Shown in pieces: positions 1-6,291 of a DNA stretch of 9,285 nt (position 1 is the first letter of the stretch; each line of letters starts with the position of its first letter). The position numbers and the translations under genes are program-made. This stretch comes from Avoscillospira sp045530865 (GTDB lineage Bacteria; Bacillota; Clostridia; Oscillospirales; Oscillospiraceae), in the NCBI GenBank assembly GCA_045530865.1, contig JAZSCX010000105.1, positions 1-9,285 of the forward strand, given 5' to 3'. The notes beneath the pieces were generated by a model. The model had not been told where the DNA came from. It searched no databases and saw only the letters and a program-made list of their open reading frames with translations.

Positions 1-137
1 ATAAAAAGTCCCACCACCAACTGAAGTTGGCAGCGGGGCAAGTATGCGATAGAAATACGCTTCGGGAGCCTTAAGGCTCTGCTGGTATCAGCCCCTTATA
101 GGGGCTGAGCAGGCCACCCGTTATACGGGTGGTCCTG
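1..137. mobile_element. Hairpin cluster, candidate non-coding end of an IS200/IS605-type element
   Basis: No gene is visible here. The stretch carries four short perfect hairpins: 17-21/26-30 (CCAAC/GTTGG, loop TGAA), 66-70/75-79 (GAGCC/GGCTC, loop TTAA), 89-96/100-107 (CAGCCCCT/AGGGGCTG, loop TAT) and 114-121/125-132 (CCACCCGT/ACGGGTGG, loop TAT). The third is enclosed by a further pairing of CTGCT (79-83) with AGCAG (108-112), which competes with the second. Dense subterminal hairpins like these are typical of IS200/IS605 ends, where the 3' end also encodes the omega RNA used by TnpB. A transposase or TnpB gene would lie left of the window. The cluster stops 1-7 bp before the neighbouring dprA stop codon. 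It could instead be an unrelated structured repeat. Not a classical terminator, since no T-run follows the two strong hairpins on either strand. Confidence 0.42.
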
Positions 138-138
138 A

Positions 139-1023
139 CTAAAACAGCGATAGCTGCGGCGGTCTGCAGTTTTCAAGGGCATGCAACTCGGTGATGCCGG
201 CGGCGCCCTGCTCCATCAGAGCGGTCATGGCGGGGGAGCCGTCATCGTATACATACAGATCGGACCAGCTATGCTTCAGGTTTTCCAGACAGCCCTGCCA
301 GGTGCCGCCGGAGCCGTGGGTGCACTGGGCGGCAAAGACCTGCCTGCCCAGAATGTGAATCAGGCGGTTGCGGAGCAGTGCTCTGGGCGTGGAAAAGGGA
401 ATATCGTAGCCGTCGGTGCAGATATGCAGAATACTGGGATGCGGTGCGTGGCTTTGCAGTGTGTCAGCAGGGAAGATCACGCAGCTGCCGCCTGCTTCCA
501 GACAGGCTTCCTGCGCTGCAAGATCGGCGCCCACTGCACCTCCGGAAACGAGAATCAAACCGTTTTCGGCGGCAAGCCTGCCTGCGGTTCGGGCAAAAGC
601 TTCGTTCTCCGGATGGAGCTTCCGGGAGCCAACCACAGCCAGTGCCGGGCGTTCCAGCAGCGCGGGATCACCGCGGTAAAACAGCACGGCCGGGGAGGCG
701 TCCTGCAGACAGGCCCGCAATTGCCGGGGATACATCGGAGAGATCCGGGTCATGGGGTGGATGTTTTGCTCCTGCCCTTTGGCAAGGTAGCGGTGCAGTG
801 CTGATTGACGATCAAGCAGACCAAGGATACGGGCGGCATTTTCTTCCTCGTAGCCCAGTGCGGTGAGATCCTGCAGCCGCAGCTCCTGGAAATGATCCTC
901 GCTTATTCTCGATGCACGAACGCGAAGCCCCAGTTCCCGGAACTGGGGCATGGTCAATGGTTTGCTTTCCGGATCTCCCAGCCGGCTGCACAGCAGCAGC
1001 ATGCCTTCTTCTGCAACGGTCAA
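139..1023 (-). CDS. dprA: DprA-like DNA-processing protein, short form with C-terminal clamp-binding motif
   Basis: A 294-residue Rossmann-fold protein of the DprA/Smf family. Canonical DprA binds single-stranded DNA and loads RecA during DNA uptake. Visible family features are the pre-Rossmann YP (98-99) and VLFYRGD (113-119), the AVVGSR phosphate-binding turn (129-134), SGGAVGAD (160-167) and RNR (218-220), followed by HGSGGT (236-241). SGGAVGAD replaces the usual SGLARGID, so the conserved Arg is missing. There is no C-terminal winged-helix domain, and at 294 residues it is shorter than the roughly 360 usual for DprA. Residues 1-85 form a poorly conserved N-terminal domain. The last five residues, QLSLF, match the sliding-clamp binding consensus. 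The TTG start (1021-1023) overlaps the helicase stop in TTGA, implying translational coupling; no Shine-Dalgarno is seen. An in-frame ATG at 1000-1002 is the alternative, but its AAGG is too close. It may be a paralogue rather than the competence DprA. Confidence 0.8.
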   Translation of the reverse strand: MTVAEEGMLLLCSRLGDPESKPLTMPQFRELGLRVRASRISEDHFQELRLQDLTALGYEEENAARILGLLDRQSALHRYLAKGQEQNIHPMTRISPMYPRQLRACLQDASPAVLFYRGDPALLERPALAVVGSRKLHPENEAFARTAGRLAAENGLILVSGGAVGADLAAQEACLEAGGSCVIFPADTLQSHAPHPSILHICTDGYDIPFSTPRALLRNRLIHILGRQVFAAQCTHGSGGTWQGCLENLKHSWSDLYVYDDGSPAMTALMEQGAAGITELHALENCRPPQLSLF

Positions 1024-2204
1024 CGGAATTTTTTGCGGACGACGGGCTTGACGATCTCTTCTTCTACCAGCAGATCACCTTCGATGAATTTCATGGGGCG
1101 AATCTGAAAGTGGGAATATTTGGCGATCTCATCCAGCTTGGCCTTTTCCGGGAAGTTGCCCAGAATAGACCATGCGGCGCCCTTGCGCTTGGCACGGCCG
1201 GTACGTCCAATTCGGTGGATGTAGTATTCGTTTTCTTCCGGCACATCGAAGTTAATGACGCAGTCCACATCGTCCACATCGATGCCGCGGGAAGCCACAT
1301 CGGTGGCAATGAGCACCGCCAGCTTGCCGTCCCGGAAGGTCTTCATGGTCTTTTCCCGGGTGCCCTGCCGGATATCGCCATGGATGCAGTCGGCATCCAG
1401 GCCGGCACGCTTCAGGTCATCGCTGAGCCGCTGGCACATGACCTTGGTATTGCAGAATACGATGACCCGCTCATACTGCATGGCACGGATCAGCCGCAGG
1501 GTGGTTTCGGTCTTTTCCAGCGGAGAGACGGTCAAAGAATACTGATCGATATCGGGCTTGTTTTCCACATCGGCAGGGACAGTGATCTCCACCTCATCTC
1601 GCTGATACATCCAGCTGACGGTCATGACCTCCTGCGAAATAGTGGCAGAGAACAGACCCATGCTCTTTTTGTTCTTCAGCTTGTCCAGAATGTGGGTGAC
1701 ATCCTTGAAAAAGCCCATATCCAGCATCCGGTCAGCTTCGTCAAGTACCACAGTGTGAACCTTGTCAAGCCGGAGGTTCTTGCGGTTGTAGTGATCCATC
1801 AGACGGCCGGGGGTGGCGACTACGATCTGCGGATGGGCCTTCAAGGCCTTGATCTGGGGCTCCATTTTCTGGCCGCCGTAGACCACGGCAACGCGGATAT
1901 TCTTATAGTAGCGCAGCAGACCTCGCAGCTCGTCGCAGATCTGAATGGCCAGTTCCCGGGTGGGAGCCAGCACCAGACCCTGCAGATCCTCGCTTTCCGC
2001 ATCGATATGCTGGATCATAGGAATGCCGAAGGCAAAGGTTTTGCCGGTGCCGGTGGGCGCCTTGGCAATGACGTCCTTCCATTCCAGAAAGGGAGGAATG
2101 GCTTCTGCCTGTACACGGGTGGGATAGCCGTAGCCCTTTTTCTCCAGCGCTTTTAATATTTCTTCCGAGAGTCCCAGATCCCGGAAGGTCAGTTCCTGAT
2201 TCAT
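1020..2204 (-). CDS. DEAD-box ATP-dependent RNA helicase, minimal core
   Basis: A 394-residue cytoplasmic RNA helicase that uses ATP to unwind or remodel short RNA duplexes in ribosome assembly, mRNA turnover or cold adaptation. All superfamily 2 motifs are in order: Q motif (F7 to Q32), motif I APTGTGKT (49-56), Ia PTRELA (81-86), GG (110-111), Ib TPGRL (131-135), II DEAD (155-158), III SAT (186-188), IV VIVFCNT (247-253), V ATDVASRGID (300-309) and VI HRIGRTGR (330-337). After the second RecA-like domain only about 50 residues remain, ending in basic VRKKFR. There is no RRM or long basic tail as in DbpA/YxiN or CshA, so RNA specificity cannot be assigned. AAGGAA at 2212-2217 lies 7 nt before the ATG. 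It is first in a two-gene unit with the DprA-like gene, with a 4-nt overlap. Confidence 0.95.
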   Translation of the reverse strand: MNQELTFRDLGLSEEILKALEKKGYGYPTRVQAEAIPPFLEWKDVIAKAPTGTGKTFAFGIPMIQHIDAESEDLQGLVLAPTRELAIQICDELRGLLRYYKNIRVAVVYGGQKMEPQIKALKAHPQIVVATPGRLMDHYNRKNLRLDKVHTVVLDEADRMLDMGFFKDVTHILDKLKNKKSMGLFSATISQEVMTVSWMYQRDEVEITVPADVENKPDIDQYSLTVSPLEKTETTLRLIRAMQYERVIVFCNTKVMCQRLSDDLKRAGLDADCIHGDIRQGTREKTMKTFRDGKLAVLIATDVASRGIDVDDVDCVINFDVPEENEYYIHRIGRTGRAKRKGAAWSILGNFPEKAKLDEIAKYSHFQIRPMKFIEGDLLVEEEIVKPVVRKKFR

Positions 2205-2233
2205 AATGATGTTCCTTTTTTGTGTTTTTTATT

Positions 2234-2262
2234 ATTATAGCAGATACCCAGGGATTTTGCAA
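2234..2262 (-). promoter_or_regulatory. Sigma-A promoter of the helicase-dprA unit
   Basis: On the minus strand, TTGCAA (2262-2257) and TATAAT (2239-2234) are separated by exactly 17 bp. The bases before the -10 read TGC, giving an extended -10 (TGnTATAAT). It sits about 30 bp before the helicase start, so the leader is short. No operator-like repeat overlaps it. Confidence 0.75.
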
Positions 2263-2278
2263 CTGAGCGCAGAAAATG

Positions 2279-2319
2279 ACAAGAACCGCCGTGAGGGACC
2301 AGCTCACAGCGGTTCTTGT
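2279..2319. other. Long orphan hairpin, terminator-like but without a clean T-run
   Basis: Arms 2279-2289 and 2309-2319 pair over 11 bp without mismatch (ACAAGAACCGC/GCGGTTCTTGT). After one C/A mismatch a further 5 bp follow (GTGAG/CTCAC), with a 7-nt loop at 2296-2302. Plus-strand sequence after it is GTTAAAAAG; minus-strand sequence after it is CATTTTCTGC. Neither is a convincing U-tract. It lies upstream of both divergent promoters, so it belongs to neither the helicase nor the clpB transcript. It may be a relic terminator of a lost gene, or the leader of the tiny ORF that follows. Confidence 0.55.
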
Positions 2320-2342
2320 TAAAAAGAAGAAAGGAGGGAAAA

Positions 2343-2390
2343 ATGAAAAAGAAATTGTTTTATGGTTTTATGATATTGGAAGCTTATTAA
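2343..2390 (+). CDS. Possible 15-residue peptide with strong ribosome binding site
   Basis: The ORF reads MKKKLFYGFMILEAY and then TAA. AAGGAGG at 2331-2337, 5 nt before the ATG, is as good as any ribosome binding site in the window. The peptide has three lysines followed by a hydrophobic stretch, the shape of a truncated signal peptide or a small membrane peptide. It starts 24 bp after the orphan hairpin. No convincing promoter is visible just upstream, and no family is recognised. It could be a real small peptide, the surviving start of a decayed gene, or chance in purine-rich DNA. Confidence 0.28.
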   Translation: MKKKLFYGFMILEAY

Positions 2391-2491
2391 AAAACTTAGA
2401 GATTAAATTTTAAATATTTGTTAAATCTCGTAAATAATATGTAAACCAACTCTGTTCACAAAAATATAAAAATTGGAGATCGGATATCCTA
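2391..2491. other. AT-rich spacer upstream of clpB promoter
   Basis: I see no gene here. The stretch is strongly A+T rich, well above the flanking coding DNA. It contains a weak imperfect inverted repeat (GAGATT near 2399-2404 with AATCTC near 2424-2429). It may act as an UP-like or bendable region for the clpB promoter, but nothing in it is diagnostic. Confidence 0.4.
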
Positions 2492-2520
2492 TTGACATTG
2501 GATGCGGAAAGCGTTAAACT
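2492..2520 (+). promoter_or_regulatory. Sigma-A promoter of clpB
   Basis: A perfect -35 TTGACA (2492-2497), a 17-bp spacer and a -10 TAAACT (2515-2520, four of six consensus bases). Transcription should start near 2527, which puts the CIRCE element at about +8. That is the usual placement for HrcA repression. Confidence 0.8.
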
Positions 2521-2534
2521 GAAACCAAAGAGAA

Positions 2535-2561
2535 TTAGCACTCTGCCAATAGGAGTGCTAA
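2535..2561 (+). promoter_or_regulatory. CIRCE operator (HrcA binding site)
   Basis: TTAGCACTC, nine bases, then GAGTGCTAA: a perfect match to the CIRCE consensus, both arms and spacer length. HrcA represses class I heat-shock genes through this element and releases when GroEL is titrated by unfolded protein. The element lies between the promoter and the clpB ribosome binding site, so it also forms a hairpin in the mRNA leader. Confidence 0.97.
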
Positions 2562-2582
2562 AAATGCACAGGAGGTGCAGCG

Positions 2583-5177
2583 ATGAACGCACAAAAATAC
2601 ACGCAGAAATCTCTGGCAGCCATTCAGTCTGCACAGGAATTGACCGTTGGGAATGACAATCAGCAGATCGAGCAGATTCATCTGTTTGCCGCACTTTTGC
2701 GGCAGCAGGAGGGGCTGGTGCCTGCGCTGCTTAAGCGCATGGGTATCACTGTGGAAAGCCTGGATGCGGCGGTCGGGCAGGAGCTGCAAAAGCTGCCCCG
2801 GGTCACCGGCTCCTGTCGCGAGGCAGGGAAGTATTATATTGCCAGAACTGTGGATGATGCCCTGAACACGGCGGAGCAGATCGCCGAGAGCATGAAGGAC
2901 GATTTTGTGTCCGTAGAGCATCTGTTGCTGGCATTGATCGATGCGGCGGACGGGACACTGAAAAAGCTGTTCCAGACCTATAATATCACAAAGGAGGGCT
3001 GTTTGCAGACTCTGCAGACCATCCGCGGCAGCCAACGGGTGACGACAGACGATCCGGAAACCACCTATGAGGCGTTGGAAAAGTACGGCACCGATCTGGT
3101 CAAGCGGGCACGGGAGCAGAAAATGGATCCGGTGATCGGCCGTGATGAGGAGATTCGCAATGTGATCCGCATTTTGTCCCGGAAAACCAAGAACAATCCG
3201 GTGTTGATCGGTGAACCGGGTGTGGGCAAGACTGCCATTGCGGAGGGTCTGGCACAGCGTATTGTTCGCGGAGATGTGCCCAGAAGCCTGCAGGACAAGA
3301 GCATTTTTTCGCTGGATATGGGCGCGCTGATCGCAGGCGCCAAGTACCGCGGCGAGTTTGAAGAACGATTGAAGGCAGTGCTCAATGAGGTCAGGCAGTC
3401 CGAAGGTCGGATCATCTTGTTTATTGATGAGCTGCACACCATCGTCGGTGCAGGCAAAACGGAAGGCTCTATGGACGCAGGCAACCTTTTGAAGCCCATG
3501 CTCGCCCGTGGCGAGCTGCACTGCATCGGCGCAACTACACTGGATGAATACCGGCAGTATATCGAAAAGGATCCGGCGTTGGAGCGTCGCTTTCAGAACG
3601 TGCTGGTCAGCGAGCCGACCGTGGAGGACACCATTGCAATTCTCCGCGGTCTGGAAGAACGCTATGAGGTATTCCACGGCGTCAAGATCACCGACCCTGC
3701 CATTATTGCTGCCGCGACGTTGTCCAATCGGTATATCACCGATCGGTTTTTGCCGGACAAGGCCATCGACCTGATCGACGAGGCCTGTGCTATGATCCGC
3801 ACGGAGATGGATTCCATGCCCACGGAGCTGGATGTGGTACGAAGAAAGATCATCCAGATGGAGATCGAAGAGGTTGCGCTGAAAAATGAAGCCGATGAAA
3901 TGAGCAAGGCCCGTCTGGCAGAGCTGCAGAAGGAATTGGCGGAGGCCAGAGATTCCTTCCATGCCATGAAAACCAAGTGGGAAAACGAAAAGGCAGCCAT
4001 TGGTAAAGTACAGCAGCTGCGGGAGCAGATCGAGCAGATGAATGCAGAGATCGAGCGGGCGGAGCAGGAGGGCGACTATGAAAAGGCAGCCAAGCTGAAA
4101 TACGGAACTCTTCCGGAGGCTCAGAAACAGCTGGAACAGGAAGAAAAACTGGCGCAGGATGCACAGGAGAGCAGTCTCCTGCGGGACAAGGTGACGGAAG
4201 AGGAGATCGCCCGGATCATTGAGCGCTGGACGGGGATTCCTGTGGCCAGACTGGTGGAAGGGGAGCGGGAGAAGCTGCTCCATCTGGATGAAACCCTCCA
4301 CAAACGGGTGGTAGGACAGGATGAAGCCGTGACCTCTGTGGTGGAGGCGATCTGGCGCAGCCGTGCCGGTATTCAGGATCCTGACCGCCCCATCGGCAGC
4401 TTTTTCTTCCTTGGACCCACCGGTGTGGGCAAGACGGAGCTGGCAAAGGCGTTAGCGGAAAGCCTGTTCGATGACGAGAAAAATCTGGTTCGCATCGACA
4501 TGAGCGAATATATGGAGAAGTTCTCCGTGTCCCGGCTGATCGGTGCGCCTCCCGGCTATGTGGGATATGAGGAGGGCGGTCAGCTGACGGAGGCGGTTCG
4601 CAGGAAACCCTATTCGGTGATCCTGTTTGATGAGGTGGAAAAGGCCCATCCCGATGTGTTCAACATTCTGCTGCAGGTGCTGGATGACGGCAGAATTACG
4701 GATTCTCAGGGCAGAACAGTGGATTTCAAGAATACCATCATCATACTGACCTCCAATCTGGGCAGCCAATATCTGCTGGAGGGCATCGGTGACGATGGAT
4801 CCATTATGGCAGAGGCAAAGGAACAAGTGGAGCAGCTGCTGCGGCGGAGCTTCCGCCCGGAGTTCCTGAACCGTCTGGATGAGATCGTGTTCTATAAGCC
4901 CCTGACCAAGGACAATATCACCAAGATCATCGATCTGCAGATCGCCGATCTCAATGCCCGACTGGCGGAGAAGCAGCTGGTTTGCCGTGTTTCCGATGCA
5001 GCCAAGGCACTGATCATCGAGGCTGCCTACGATCCCCAGTACGGTGCAAGACCTCTGCGCCGCTATGTGCAGCACACGGTGGAGACGCTGATCGCCCGCA
5101 AGATTCTGAAAGGCGATATTTTGCCGGGAACTGCGCTGCAGGTGGATGTGAAAAACAGCGAATTGATTGTTGTATAA
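2583..5177 (+). CDS. clpB: ClpB disaggregase (Hsp100 AAA+ chaperone)
   Basis: A hexameric cytoplasmic ATPase of 864 residues that, with DnaK/DnaJ/GrpE, threads aggregated proteins through its pore to rescue them. Domains in order: Clp N-domain (about 1-150), NBD1 with Walker A GEPGVGKT (210-217), pore loop KYRGEF (254-259), Walker B ILFIDE (278-283) and arginine fingers R335-R336. A charged coiled-coil M domain (about 405-530) follows, which marks ClpB rather than ClpA or ClpC. NBD2 has Walker A GPTGVGKT (611-618), pore loop GYVGYEEGG (658-666), Walker B VILFDE (679-684), RPEFLNR (758-764) and sensor 2 GARPLRR (821-827). Length is normal for the family and no key residue is missing. AGGAGG at 2570-2575 lies 7 nt before the ATG. 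It is transcribed alone, between a CIRCE-controlled promoter and a strong terminator. Confidence 0.98.
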   Translation: MNAQKYTQKSLAAIQSAQELTVGNDNQQIEQIHLFAALLRQQEGLVPALLKRMGITVESLDAAVGQELQKLPRVTGSCREAGKYYIARTVDDALNTAEQIAESMKDDFVSVEHLLLALIDAADGTLKKLFQTYNITKEGCLQTLQTIRGSQRVTTDDPETTYEALEKYGTDLVKRAREQKMDPVIGRDEEIRNVIRILSRKTKNNPVLIGEPGVGKTAIAEGLAQRIVRGDVPRSLQDKSIFSLDMGALIAGAKYRGEFEERLKAVLNEVRQSEGRIILFIDELHTIVGAGKTEGSMDAGNLLKPMLARGELHCIGATTLDEYRQYIEKDPALERRFQNVLVSEPTVEDTIAILRGLEERYEVFHGVKITDPAIIAAATLSNRYITDRFLPDKAIDLIDEACAMIRTEMDSMPTELDVVRRKIIQMEIEEVALKNEADEMSKARLAELQKELAEARDSFHAMKTKWENEKAAIGKVQQLREQIEQMNAEIERAEQEGDYEKAAKLKYGTLPEAQKQLEQEEKLAQDAQESSLLRDKVTEEEIARIIERWTGIPVARLVEGEREKLLHLDETLHKRVVGQDEAVTSVVEAIWRSRAGIQDPDRPIGSFFFLGPTGVGKTELAKALAESLFDDEKNLVRIDMSEYMEKFSVSRLIGAPPGYVGYEEGGQLTEAVRRKPYSVILFDEVEKAHPDVFNILLQVLDDGRITDSQGRTVDFKNTIIILTSNLGSQYLLEGIGDDGSIMAEAKEQVEQLLRRSFRPEFLNRLDEIVFYKPLTKDNITKIIDLQIADLNARLAEKQLVCRVSDAAKALIIEAAYDPQYGARPLRRYVQHTVETLIARKILKGDILPGTALQVDVKNSELIVV

Positions 5178-5178
5178 C

Positions 5179-5217
5179 AAAACAGGTGGGAGATCATCCG
5201 GTCTCTCACCTGTTTTT
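5179..5217 (+). terminator. Rho-independent terminator of clpB
   Basis: Arms 5179-5188 (AAAACAGGTG) and 5207-5216 (CACCTGTTTT) pair perfectly and continue through a G/T wobble and four more pairs to 5193/5202. The loop is 8 nt and the arm runs into TTTTT. It starts 2 nt after the clpB stop codon. Confidence 0.93.
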
Positions 5218-5230
5218 AATGGAATTTTAC

Positions 5231-5259
5231 TTGTGCGGCTCATAAAACCATGGTAACAT
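5231..5259 (+). promoter_or_regulatory. Candidate promoter of the DUF4097 gene
   Basis: TTGTGC (5231-5236), a 17-bp spacer and TAACAT (5254-5259), each with four of six consensus bases. It sits just after the clpB terminator and about 30 bp before the next ATG, so a separate start is needed here and this is the best-placed candidate. Confidence 0.45.
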
Positions 5260-5288
5260 GAGAACAACAAAACAAAGGAGGGCTGACA

Positions 5289-6254
5289 ATGGATGATAAT
5301 AACCTTGGATATGAACCGAAAAAGGAAAAGTCCGGCGGGAAGGGCTGCCTGATCGCCATAATCGTGGGCTTGCTGGTGCTGGTGGGATTGCTGCTGGGAT
5401 TGATTGGGCTGTTGATTGGAGCAAAAAGAGGCGGCTTCGGCTCACAGGAAACCGCACAGAATTCCTTTGCTGACCGGGTGGAACAGTTTGCGAAAGATGC
5501 GCTGGATATTGGCTATTCCTTCGCCGATGCGGAAGCCTATACGGCTGGCAATGCCGAACTCGAAACAAAGAGTGTGAACCGAATTGTTATTGACTGGGTA
5601 TCCGGCAACGTGACAGTGGAAGCTTATGACGGTGATACCATTTCCGTTTCCGAGCCGGAACAGCAAAACGATTTGAATCGTTTGCGTTGGCGGCAGAAAG
5701 GAGACACCCTTACCATTCGTTATTGTGCGCCCATGAATCTGAATGTTTCGGGCAGCAAGGATCTGGTTGTAAAGCTGCCAAAGGATCTGGCGGAGAACCT
5801 GCGGTATCTGCAGATCGATACGGTTTCGGCAGAGGCTGGTGTTTCCGGTGTAACAGCGGGAGAGCTGCAGTTTGACAGCACGTCCGGTAGTCTGAATGCT
5901 GACGGCGGCTTTGGTATATTGGATGTGGATACGACTTCCGGTGGTGTCCAGTTCAATGGCAAGGCGGGAAAAGTGGAGCTGGATACGGTTTCCGGTGATT
6001 TTTCGATGAATTTTGCAGAAACACCGGATGAACTCTCTTTTGATTCCACCTCCGGTGATCTGACCATGATGCTGCCGGCGACGAGAGGCTTTGAGGTGGA
6101 GCAGGATTCGGTCTCCGGTGATTTCAAATGTGACTTTGCTCTGACCTGGAACGAGGATCCCTATTATGAAGGAACAAAATCCGGAGAACCGGCAGAACTG
6201 GAGTTTGACACGGTTTCGGGCGATGTCTGGATCATGAATGCCAGATGGGCATAA
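5289..6254 (+). CDS. Membrane-anchored DUF4097-type beta-repeat protein
   Basis: A 321-residue protein. A polar, lysine-rich N-terminus (1-19) precedes one strongly hydrophobic segment (about 20-44, rich in L, V, I and G). The rest is soluble and presumably outside the cytoplasm. From about residue 98 it is built of short beta-strand repeats with a recurring D-[ST]-x-SG turn at 102, 177, 196, 214, 232, 252, 273 and 307. This matches the DUF4097 putative adhesin/LiaG-like family, whose members are often near envelope-stress systems. The molecular function is unknown. C20 at the membrane edge is not in a lipobox, because the hydrophobic stretch follows it. AGGAGG at 5276-5281 lies 7 nt before the ATG. 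No two-component or PspC partner is adjacent. It is converging on the cell-wall gene downstream. Confidence 0.82.
   Translation: MDDNNLGYEPKKEKSGGKGCLIAIIVGLLVLVGLLLGLIGLLIGAKRGGFGSQETAQNSFADRVEQFAKDALDIGYSFADAEAYTAGNAELETKSVNRIVIDWVSGNVTVEAYDGDTISVSEPEQQNDLNRLRWRQKGDTLTIRYCAPMNLNVSGSKDLVVKLPKDLAENLRYLQIDTVSAEAGVSGVTAGELQFDSTSGSLNADGGFGILDVDTTSGGVQFNGKAGKVELDTVSGDFSMNFAETPDELSFDSTSGDLTMMLPATRGFEVEQDSVSGDFKCDFALTWNEDPYYEGTKSGEPAELEFDTVSGDVWIMNARWA
5874..6227 (+). repeat. Coding repeat array of DSxSGD turns
   Basis: Six copies of D-[ST]-[STV]-SG-[DGS] recur every 18-21 residues, with a longer final gap of 34. Three copies share TCCGGTGAT at the nucleotide level; the others use different codons. 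This suggests old duplication with drift under selection on the protein fold rather than recent DNA-level expansion. The period fits one coil of a beta-helix or beta-solenoid. Confidence 0.7.
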
Positions 6255-6262
6255 ATAAATCA

Positions 6263-6289
6263 CCCGGCTCAGATGAGCCGGGCTTTATG
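6263..6289. terminator. Bidirectional terminator between convergent genes
   Basis: An 8-bp perfect GC-rich stem (CCCGGCTC 6263-6270 with GAGCCGGG 6275-6282) with an AGAT loop. The plus side runs into CTTTATGT; the minus side runs into GTGATTTATTTAT. It lies in the 37-bp gap between the two stop codons, so it probably serves both genes. The U-tracts are interrupted, so efficiency may be moderate. Confidence 0.8.
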
Positions 6290-6291
6290 TA

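Noticed and set aside
66..132. CRISPR-like repeats
   Set aside because: The hairpins differ in sequence and no repeat-spacer regularity exists.
89..132. Terminator for the helicase-dprA unit
   Set aside because: Two stable hairpins follow the dprA stop on the minus strand, but neither is followed by a U-tract, so termination is not supported.
912..2156. Long plus-strand open frame of 414 codons opposite the helicase
   Set aside because: The minus strand carries all DEAD-box motifs in order; the antisense frame has no family pattern, no ribosome binding site and comes from codon bias.
2535..4301. Long minus-strand open frame of 588 codons opposite clpB
   Set aside because: It is antisense to clear ClpB domains, runs through the CIRCE element and has low-complexity Leu/Gln/His composition typical of shadow frames.
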